Origin: Paracoccaceae bacterium
GTDB lineage: Bacteria > Pseudomonadota > Alphaproteobacteria > Rhodobacterales > Rhodobacteraceae
NCBI GenBank assembly: GCA_013214715.1
Contig: JABSSB010000009.1
Span: forward strand, 19,392-25,575
DNA length: 6,184 bases
Direction of reading: 5' to 3'
Shown here: positions 1 through 5,115 of the stretch, piece by piece
How the letters are laid out: each line of letters starts with the position of its first letter
How positions within the stretch are numbered: the stretch's first letter is position 1
Translations under genes and position numbers: made by a program
Notes under the pieces: model-generated
Told to the model about the DNA's origin: nothing
What the model saw: the letters and a program-made list of their open reading frames with translations, nothing else
Database searches by the model: none

Positions 1-620
1 AGCCATGCCGGGCCAAGCGCCAGCCGCACGGCCTGGATCAGGCGCGGCATGATCTGGGGCAAGGCGACGCGAAGGCCGATCACAAACGAGGACGCGCCAA
101 GCGTTTGCGCTTTGACGATTTGTTCGGATGGCAACTCGGCCGTACGTGCGGCCAGATCGCGGATCAGGAAAGGTGTGACGCCAATGGCAATCAGCGCCAC
201 TTTTGCCACCTCTCCCAGCCCGAAGATGATGAACAGGATCGGCAGGATCGCCAAAGGTGGGATCATCGACAAAACGGCGACGAAATTGCTGAGAAGCGAT
301 TGCACCATTGGCAGCAACCCGATGCACAGTCCAACCGCCAGCCCAATCGCGGCGCCAAGCCCGACACCCAAAGCCAGACGCTGCAAGCTGGCAAACGTAT
401 CTTTCCAGAACAGGATATCCCCCGACCGACGGTCCGGCGTGGTCACAGACCGTATGACTGTGTCCAAGATCTGGGATGGCGCGGGCAACAGCTTGTCTGC
501 CGGGTTGACGGCCAGCCGCGCTTCGGAGCCCAGGGAATAGGCGATGAAGACCAGCACAAAAGGCAGGGCCATCAGAAACACCGCAAATGGGCGTCCGGGA
601 AATCGGTTTATCCAGCGCAT
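1..620 (-). CDS. ABC transporter permease, SsuC/TauC/NrtB type (3' end missing)
   Basis: Inner-membrane permease subunit of a nitrate/sulfonate/taurine-type ABC importer, probably moving guanidine or a related compound. I translated 206 codons from an ATG at 620; the frame stays open to the left window edge, so the C-terminal portion is missing. Hydrophobic segments lie at about residues 11-30, 82-104 and 110-134, with another near 138-155. The ATPase-contacting EAA loop of this family is recognisable at about 169-203: a TLGAS core, then VALPQIMPRL, then a second stretch reading ALGPAW. A weak ribosome binding site, AGGA, sits six bases before the ATG. The gene starts 45 bp after the stop of the binding-protein gene on the same strand, with a strong hairpin in the gap, so the two are probably one operon under the guanidine-I riboswitch. 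The family call is firm; the substrate is inferred from the riboswitch and the binding protein. Confidence 0.92.
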   Translation of the reverse strand, partial: MRWINRFPGRPFAVFLMALPFVLVFIAYSLGSEARLAVNPADKLLPAPSQILDTVIRSVTTPDRRSGDILFWKDTFASLQRLALGVGLGAAIGLAVGLCIGLLPMVQSLLSNFVAVLSMIPPLAILPILFIIFGLGEVAKVALIAIGVTPFLIRDLAARTAELPSEQIVKAQTLGASSFVIGLRVALPQIMPRLIQAVRLALGPAW

Positions 621-630
621 GGCAGATCCT

Positions 631-658
631 GTGGCGGCCCGGGACGCGCCCGGGCCAC
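631..658 (-). promoter_or_regulatory. Intercistronic hairpin between binding protein and permease genes
   Basis: GGCCCGGG at 636-643 and CCCGGGCC at 649-656 form a perfect 8-bp, all-GC stem around a 5-base loop. The outer bases GTG (631-633) and CAC can extend it with a bulge. No U-run follows it on the minus strand, so it does not look like a full intrinsic terminator. Such hairpins between binding-protein and permease genes often block 3' decay or attenuate read-through, leaving more binding protein than permease. That role is inferred here. The stem ends only a few bases from the AGGA ribosome binding site of the permease, so it could also affect that gene's translation. Confidence 0.6.
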
Positions 659-665
659 CTTGTCC

Positions 666-1715
666 TTACAGGGCGCCGTCGGCGGCCATTTGCATATAGG
701 TCGTGTCGTAGCGCATCTTGACGTTGCCTGCGTCCCCGGTGGTAGAGCCGTCGGGATACTCAACACCCACGAAATCAGCACTGGGCGCGCCTTCACCCAG
801 AATGCCTTTGTCAAAGAGGAACTCGGCCACGTTGACCATCGTGGTTTTCAGCGCGTCACCCGACGTGAAAGCCACTGCGTCCGCCGGCTTCCAGAACATT
901 TCGGTCGAAGCCAGCTGCGCCTTATAGCCGTCTAGATCAGTTCCCGAAGCTTCGGCCATGGCGGTCAGAGCTTCCTCGTCACCCGCCTCCATCAGCGACA
1001 TCAGCTCATACCATGCGCCGGTCAGGGCTTTGCCAAAGGCGGGATTGTCGGCCAGCGTCTGGGTATTCACCCACATGATGTCGATTATTTCGCCGGGAAT
1101 ATCCGAGCTGTCGTAAAGTTTGTTGGCGCCGGGTTCTTCCATGATGGTCGAGACAAGCGGGTTCCAGGTGACAACCGCTTCGACATCATCGGTGGAATAG
1201 GCGGCGATCATGTCGGCGTCAGACGTGTTGATCACGCCCGCCAGATCGCGTTCCGCCAGCCCGACGCTGTCAAGGCCACGCGCCAGTAGGTAGTGTGAGA
1301 CCGAAAGCTCCACCAGATTGACGGGCTTGCCCGCCAGATCAGCCAGACCGCCTTCGCCCTTCATGATGACCGCGTCATTCCCGTTCGAATAATCGCCCAC
1401 GATCAGGGCGGTTGTGTCCACGCCACCACCAGACGAGATGGACAGCGTGTCCATATTCGTCGCAGTCACGCCGTCAAATTCGCCTGCAGCGTATTGGATG
1501 ATGGATTCGACATAATCGTTGATCTGCACGATCTCGACGTCGATTTCATACTTCTCGGCCCATTTGTCCATGATGCCGCTGTCTTCCAGATAGCCCCAGG
1601 GCATCCAGCCGACATAGATTGACCATGCGACCCGGAAACTGTCTTTTTCCTGAGCCATGGCCCCAATAGGTGTGAGTGACAAAGCCAATGCGGCAGCGAT
1701 AAGTGAGCGTTTCAT
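666..1715 (-). CDS. ABC transporter periplasmic binding protein, urea/guanidine-carboxylase-associated type
   Basis: Periplasmic ligand-binding subunit (349 aa) of a nitrogen-compound importer. Residues 1-21 form a Sec signal peptide: basic MKR, a hydrophobic alanine/leucine core, and an AMA cleavage site before QEKD. The mature protein opens with VAWSIYVGWMPWGY (29-42), then QINDYVES (64-71), TNMDTL (86-91) and GVDTTALIVGDYSNGND (98-114). This pattern matches my recollection of the NMT1/TauA-like family annotated as putative urea ABC transporter substrate-binding protein, found near urea carboxylase genes. Many of those carboxylases are now known to act on guanidine. I chose the ATG at 1715 because GGAGG lies five bases upstream; an in-frame TTG at 1727 overlaps that site and would add four residues before the signal peptide. 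The gene follows a guanidine-I riboswitch and precedes the permease. The family is confident; guanidine as ligand is inferred. Confidence 0.93.
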   Translation of the reverse strand: MKRSLIAAALALSLTPIGAMAQEKDSFRVAWSIYVGWMPWGYLEDSGIMDKWAEKYEIDVEIVQINDYVESIIQYAAGEFDGVTATNMDTLSISSGGGVDTTALIVGDYSNGNDAVIMKGEGGLADLAGKPVNLVELSVSHYLLARGLDSVGLAERDLAGVINTSDADMIAAYSTDDVEAVVTWNPLVSTIMEEPGANKLYDSSDIPGEIIDIMWVNTQTLADNPAFGKALTGAWYELMSLMEAGDEEALTAMAEASGTDLDGYKAQLASTEMFWKPADAVAFTSGDALKTTMVNVAEFLFDKGILGEGAPSADFVGVEYPDGSTTGDAGNVKMRYDTTYMQMAADGAL

Positions 1716-1720
1716 CTTGA

Positions 1721-1725
1721 CCTCC
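1721..1725 (-). promoter_or_regulatory. Ribosome binding site of the binding-protein gene
   Basis: The minus strand reads GGAGG here, five bases before the ATG at 1715. This fixes the start at that ATG and excludes the in-frame TTG at 1727, whose first codons would contain the site itself. Confidence 0.8.
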
Positions 1726-1756
1726 AAGTCGATTGTTTTGCCCGACCTGAAACATC

Positions 1757-1791
1757 AAAAGGAAATAGACACGGCCGAACGCTTGCAGTGT
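1757..1791 (-). terminator. Probable riboswitch expression platform (terminator-like)
   Basis: Just after the guanidine-I aptamer, the RNA can form a local hairpin: ACACUGC (1791-1785) with GCCGUGU (1775-1769), six pairs and one U-C mismatch around a nine-base loop. A U-rich run follows (1768-1757, 8 U in 12). The same GCCGUGU is also perfectly complementary over 7 bp to ACACGGC (1817-1811), a conserved part of the aptamer. Sequestering that element in the ligand-bound fold would disfavour the long-range helix. This fits the usual guanidine-I logic of guanidine turning expression on. The pairings are directly visible; the role as a regulated terminator is inferred, and the hairpin and U-run are modest. 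Confidence 0.45.
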
Positions 1792-1888
1792 TCTCCCGGG
1801 ATTTTTTCCCGCCGTGTACCGTTCCGGAGTTTGCCGGAGCGGCGGCATCTCTCGGACCAGCTCTGCGCGATGCAGACGGAACCCTAGA
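1792..1888 (-). promoter_or_regulatory. Guanidine-I riboswitch aptamer (ykkC RNA)
   Basis: Read on the minus strand, this 97-nt segment carries the hallmark conserved blocks of the ykkC/guanidine-I class in order. They are CUAGGGUUCCG (1887-1877), CUGGUCCGAGAG (1860-1849), ACACGGCGGGA (1817-1807) and UCCCGGGAGA (1801-1792). Between them lie variable stems: UCUGC-AUCGC-GCAGA (1876-1862), UCCGG-CAAACU-CCGGA (1838-1823) and CGGGA-AAAAA-UCCCG (1811-1797). The aptamer ends about 76 nt before the start codon of the binding-protein gene, in the correct orientation to control it and the permease behind it. This RNA class binds free guanidinium and usually switches on exporters, carboxylases or SsuABC/TauABC-like transporters. 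I did not find a convincing -35/-10 pair upstream; transcription should start near 1890-1900. Confidence 0.95.
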
Positions 1889-2141
1889 CGCCCTGCACCA
1901 TTAGGTTAACGACGCAAGCTCCGCCAGATCGCTTGATTCCCGGTGCTGTGTTGCATCCGCTGGGCGCTTTGCCGTTTTTTGCGGCGCAAGCTGCTACGAA
2001 TGCCTCAAAACTACGCAGTCTCAGGCTAGATTTACGGTGTATGCACCGTCAAAACCGCGGTTTTGCGGTGATCTTGGTGGGTTATTGTCTCGTCTTTTGA
2101 TCTATGCTGCAGCGCAGAATCGGTTGTGAAGGGGACAGGAT
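1889..2141. other. Divergent intergenic region between riboswitch operon and ParA-like gene
   Basis: This stretch should hold the promoter of the leftward guanidine operon and that of the rightward ParA-like gene. I see no convincing -35/-10 pair for either. Contents I can point to are an imperfect hairpin around 1966-1991 (GCTT, GCCG, T-run loop, CGGC, AAGC), the palindrome pair at 2034-2065, and a purine-rich ribosome binding site (AAGGGGA, 2129-2135) before the GTG start at 2142. No small ORF with a credible start is visible. Confidence 0.6.
2034..2065. repeat. Two abutting palindromes upstream of the ParA-like gene
   Basis: ACGGTG-TATG-CACCGT (2034-2049) is directly followed by the perfect 16-bp palindrome CAAAACCGCGGTTTTG (2050-2065). 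A further CGGTG at 2066-2070 can pair with CACCG at 2044-2048, enclosing the second palindrome, so two alternative folds exist. The position, about 77-108 bp before the GTG start, suits an operator for the ParA-like gene. The symmetry is plain in the sequence; operator function is only a suggestion. Confidence 0.5.
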
Positions 2142-2780
2142 GTGAGTGTGAAAGTTATTTGTGTGGCGCAGCAGAAGGGTGGTGCGGGCAAGACAACCAT
2201 CGTGTCGAACCTTGCCGTCGCTTATTTGGCCGAAGGAAAGCGTGTAGCGCTTCTGGATACAGACCCTCAAGGCAGTCTTGGACGTTGGATGGATATCCGC
2301 GAAGAGACATTCGGAGAAGATGACATGCTGCACTTCGCCACGGCGACGGCCTATGGCATTTCTCGGGCGATCCGCTCCATTCGCAAGGATGCGGATGTTG
2401 TTTTGATCGATACGCCACCCAAGGTGGACAGCGATGTGCGCTGGATCCTGAAGGAGGCCGATCTGGTTCTGGTCCCGGTTTCAGCCAGCAAAGCAGATGT
2501 CTGGGCCACGAATGATGTGTTGGATCTCGCCGAAAGGGCAGGCACGGCCACGCGCATCGTATTGAACCGCACGCGGGCTGGCACGCGGGTGGGGGATGAT
2601 GTGGCCCAGTCTGTCGCTGAGCTTGGCGCCAGAACCCTGGACGCAACCCTGTCGCATCGCGTGATCTACGCCGAGGCGCTGGGCCACGGCATAGGCGTGT
2701 TGGAAGCCAAACGTAGCGCCACGGTGTCCGACGAAGTGCGCGCGCTGGCCGGGGCTGTTTCAGCAGAGCTTGACGGATAA
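2142..2780 (+). CDS. Orphan ParA/MinD-superfamily ATPase
   Basis: Cytoplasmic P-loop ATPase of 212 aa with the deviant Walker A box KGGAGKTT (12-19), including the signature lysine K12. The A' region LLDTDPQGS is at 37-45, and the Walker B strand VVLIDTPP is at 86-93. Proteins of this superfamily dimerise on ATP and position DNA, plasmids or large complexes. It is shorter than classical chromosomal ParA (about 260 aa) and has no N-terminal helix-turn-helix, resembling small plasmid-type or orphan ParA proteins. The GTG at 2142 is preceded by AAGGGGA six bases upstream; a second GTG at 2148, seven bases after AGGA, is possible and would drop two residues. No ParB, ParR or cargo gene is adjacent. 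It is divergent from the guanidine operon and convergent with the sugar-transport operon, 11 bp apart, so it is probably monocistronic. The cargo is unknown. Confidence 0.93.
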   Translation: MSVKVICVAQQKGGAGKTTIVSNLAVAYLAEGKRVALLDTDPQGSLGRWMDIREETFGEDDMLHFATATAYGISRAIRSIRKDADVVLIDTPPKVDSDVRWILKEADLVLVPVSASKADVWATNDVLDLAERAGTATRIVLNRTRAGTRVGDDVAQSVAELGARTLDATLSHRVIYAEALGHGIGVLEAKRSATVSDEVRALAGAVSAELDG

Positions 2781-2791
2781 AAAAGCGGATA

Positions 2792-3850
2792 TCAGCGGCT
2801 TTGCAGAATGCTTTGCCCGTCCGTGTCAAAGAAGCTCATTTGGCTTTCGTCAAAGGACAGACCAACCGCCTCTCCGGGTTTCACGCCCGCATCCCCTGCC
2901 ACGCGAATGGTGATCTGTCCTAAACCGTTCGCTTGCACCACCACATAGCTTTCTGCGCCGAGATATTCGACCACGTCCACCTCTCCGTCACATTGGCCCG
3001 TGCCCGGCGTGGCGAGGGTGATGTGCTCTGGCCGAATGCCCAGGCTCACGGCTTGGCTGGTGCCGGAAAAGGCCCCGCCGCGCCCGCCTTGCAGACTGTA
3101 TTGCCCGTCTTGCGTTGTGCAGGGCAGAATGTTCATTTTCGGGCTGCCGATGAACTGGGCCACAAACAGGTTGGCGGGGTTTTCATACAGCTCTCGCGGG
3201 GTGCCGACCTGCGCGATCTTGCCGAATTCCAACACGACGATCCGATCGGCCAGCGTCATCGCCTCGACCTGATCATGGGTCACATAGATCATTGTGGCGC
3301 TGAGCCGTTGATGCAGCTTGGCAATTTCAAGCCGCATATCCACGCGCAGCGCCGCGTCGAGATTTGAGAGCGGTTCGTCAAACAAAAACGCAGTCGGGTC
3401 GCGCACAATGCAGCGCCCGATGGCGACGCGCTGGCGCTGCCCGCCGGACAGATCCTTGGGTCTGCGATCCAGATAGGGCTCCAGCTTCAGAACCTCGGCG
3501 GCCTTGTTCACCTTCTCGACAATCTCGGCCTTGGGCGCGCCGGATGTTTTCAGGCTGAACCCCATATTGTCGCGCACGGTCATGTGTGGGTAGAGCGCGT
3601 AGGATTGAAACACCATCGCCAGCCCGCGTTTGGACGGCGGTTCGGCGGTGACGTCACGGTCATTGATGGTCAGCGTCCCGCGCGAAATATCCTCCAACCC
3701 ACCAATCATCCGCAGCAAGGTGGACTTTCCGCAGCCGGACGGGCCGACAAAGACGATGAATTCGCCGGCTTCAATCTCAAGATCGATCCCTTTGATGACC
3801 TGAAGATCGCCGAACCATTTTTCGACACCGTTGAGTGAAATCGACCCCAT
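2792..3850 (-). CDS. CUT1 ABC transporter ATP-binding protein (MalK/UgpC type)
   Basis: Cytoplasmic ATPase (352 aa) that drives sugar or glycoside import. All nucleotide-binding motifs are intact: Walker A GPSGCGKST (36-44), Q-loop glutamine Q82 in VFQSYALYPHM, signature LSGGQRQR (134-141), Walker B FLFDE (155-159), D-loop SNLD (162-165) and switch histidine H192. Residues from about 235 form the C-terminal TOBE/MalK-like domain, including SLGIRPEHI. The ATG at 3850 shares its A with the TGA of the hydrolase gene (TGATG), and AGGAG lies seven bases upstream. An in-frame upstream start at 3889 would run inside the hydrolase gene and add 13 residues foreign to the family, so I reject it. It is the last gene of the visible operon. 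Such ATPases are often shared between CUT1 systems, so its sequence does not define the substrate. Confidence 0.96.
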   Translation of the reverse strand: MGSISLNGVEKWFGDLQVIKGIDLEIEAGEFIVFVGPSGCGKSTLLRMIGGLEDISRGTLTINDRDVTAEPPSKRGLAMVFQSYALYPHMTVRDNMGFSLKTSGAPKAEIVEKVNKAAEVLKLEPYLDRRPKDLSGGQRQRVAIGRCIVRDPTAFLFDEPLSNLDAALRVDMRLEIAKLHQRLSATMIYVTHDQVEAMTLADRIVVLEFGKIAQVGTPRELYENPANLFVAQFIGSPKMNILPCTTQDGQYSLQGGRGGAFSGTSQAVSLGIRPEHITLATPGTGQCDGEVDVVEYLGAESYVVVQANGLGQITIRVAGDAGVKPGEAVGLSFDESQMSFFDTDGQSILQSR

Positions 3851-5115
3851 CAGACGTCTCCTGCATTGGGTGAGGCCCAGGCCAGCCATATGGCTGCTGT
3901 CCAGGTAAAGGTGCCGCCGCCTGCGGGCGCGCCGGTTAGTGGGTGGAAATATTCGGCAAAGCCATGCTCGGCGATCAGAGCGGCGGTCTGGCGGCGTAGG
4001 CGTTCGCCATGCGTGTCATGACCCATATCGCTAAGCCCGCGGCCAATGAGCGTGTTCATGATCGCCCAGGTCGGCCCGCGCCAATAGCGCATGCCGTCAA
4101 AGCCTTGCGAGGTGACCGCATGGCTGGGCACTGGATAGGTGGCCGTGTCAAAGCTGGCGTCCAACGCCTTCAGCATCACATCGCAGTCGATTCCGGCATA
4201 CCAGTTGAGGAAACTGGCCGAAGACAGATGTCCGGTATGGGTGCTGGTCAACAGATTGACACCGCAGAAATGCCCGCCCGGACCGCGATGGTTTTCTGCC
4301 CCGGCCTCCAGCGTGGTAATCCAGCTGTCGATCTCGTCACGCGACTCGCCCAGAAGATCGGCGATTGCTCCCAGATCGCGATGCGCGCGCAGCAGGATGA
4401 ATGTTATCGTCGGGTCGGCGACGCGGAAAGGGGGGTCGCGATCCATGTCCGCATCCACCCATCCCAGCCGTTTGCCACGCTGAACCAGCCAGATATAGCG
4501 GTCATAATCCGCTTTGGTGGGCCGCATGGACGGATCGACATGCCCGGTGTCCCTGCGCGTGTATTCGCCCACCCCAACCGGATCGATCGCCGCCATGGCC
4601 GCGTCCCAATCGGGCGCATTGTCTCGCCCGGCCTCCCATGGGTGGGTGATAAAGATCATCCCTTGGTCCAACCGCCAAGTCATGAACCAGCGATGCCATT
4701 TCAGCAGTTTCGGATACAGTGTTCGGATATGCGGCAGTCCCTGGTCAGGCGCGCGGTCGTGGACCGCTTTGGCAAAACTTGCCGCGACCGGGGGCTGGCT
4801 GATCCCTGAACTGCGCACCGGACCGATGTCTTCGGTGCCCCAGACACCCGGTCCCGGGAAATAACCGGGGTCATCGGCGTGAAACAGGATATGCGGCACC
4901 ATGCCAGACGGCCATTGGCCGGATAACAGCGTCTCAAGCTCTTGCCAGGCGCGGGTGATGTCGAAACTCGCAAATCCCCAGGCGGCAAAGGCGCTGTCCC
5001 AGTTCCATTGATAGGGATAAAGCCCTTCCGTAGGCACGGTATATCCGCCCCGATCATTCAGCGTGAGAATGTCGCGGGCCTGTTTGTCCAGAGAGATGGC
5101 ATCCATATCCGTCAT
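3850..5115 (-). CDS. GH63-like (mannosyl/glucosylglycerate hydrolase-type) glycoside hydrolase
   Basis: Probable inverting alpha-glycosidase of 421 aa with an (alpha/alpha)6-barrel. Family-like blocks are YPYQWNWDSAFAAWG (33-47), ISQPPVAA (105-112), HPWEAGRDNAPDWD (158-171), YWRGPTWAIMN (344-354) and AEYFHPLTG (387-395), followed by FTWTAAIWLAW (403-413). By analogy with GH63 enzymes, D165 would be the general acid and E388 the general base. The length fits the bacterial mannosylglycerate and glucosylglycerate hydrolases and is far below eukaryotic GH63 processing glucosidases. No signal peptide is present, so it acts in the cytoplasm. The ATG at 5115 overlaps the permease stop by four bases (ATGA), and its own stop overlaps the ATPase start. 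This placement implies it cleaves the imported glycoside. Whether that is glucosylglycerate, mannosylglycerate or another alpha-glycoside cannot be read from the sequence. Confidence 0.85.
   Translation of the reverse strand: MTDMDAISLDKQARDILTLNDRGGYTVPTEGLYPYQWNWDSAFAAWGFASFDITRAWQELETLLSGQWPSGMVPHILFHADDPGYFPGPGVWGTEDIGPVRSSGISQPPVAASFAKAVHDRAPDQGLPHIRTLYPKLLKWHRWFMTWRLDQGMIFITHPWEAGRDNAPDWDAAMAAIDPVGVGEYTRRDTGHVDPSMRPTKADYDRYIWLVQRGKRLGWVDADMDRDPPFRVADPTITFILLRAHRDLGAIADLLGESRDEIDSWITTLEAGAENHRGPGGHFCGVNLLTSTHTGHLSSASFLNWYAGIDCDVMLKALDASFDTATYPVPSHAVTSQGFDGMRYWRGPTWAIMNTLIGRGLSDMGHDTHGERLRRQTAALIAEHGFAEYFHPLTGAPAGGGTFTWTAAIWLAWASPNAGDV

Noticed and set aside
105..935. Long open frame on the plus strand (276 codons), plus a second at 49-540
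   Set aside because: Both lie antisense to the permease and binding-protein genes, which have clear family motifs. The predicted proteins are rich in R, Q and H, typical of an antisense shadow in GC-rich DNA.
1715..1727. TTG start at 1727 for the binding-protein gene
   Set aside because: The first codons would consist of the GGAGG ribosome binding site that serves the ATG at 1715, and the signal peptide begins naturally at that ATG.
1966..1991. Hairpin with a T-run in the loop as an intrinsic terminator
   Set aside because: The T-run lies in the loop and not after the stem, and no gene ends just before it on either strand.
1913..1992. Direct repeat CGCAAGCT at 1913-1920 and 1985-1992
   Set aside because: Eight bases repeated once at a 72-bp interval is within chance, and nothing links it to a known site.
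2050..2065. ParB-type parS site
   Set aside because: The palindrome CAAAACCGCGGTTTTG does not resemble the TGTTTCACGTGAAACA-like chromosomal parS consensus.
2140..2145. ATG at 2140 just before the ParA-like gene
   Set aside because: It is followed at once by TGA, so it cannot start a protein. The GTG at 2142 opens the frame with the Walker A box.
2782..2802. AAAGC / GCTTT hairpin between the convergent genes as a bidirectional terminator
   Set aside because: The stem has only five pairs, three of them A-T, with an 11-base loop, and it runs into the ATPase coding end. Too weak to call.
2155..2829. Minus-strand open frame of 224 codons opposite the ParA-like gene
   Set aside because: Its composition (P, R, H, C-rich) is that of an antisense shadow, and the plus strand carries intact Walker motifs.
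3851..3889. Upstream ATG at 3889 for the ATPase gene
   Set aside because: It adds 13 residues that do not fit the family and lies inside the hydrolase gene. The ATG at 3850 has AGGAG at good spacing and the usual MalK-like N-terminus.
4009..4809. Plus-strand open frame of 266 codons inside the hydrolase gene
   Set aside because: It is antisense to a gene with conserved catalytic motifs and has no recognisable domain or good ribosome binding site.
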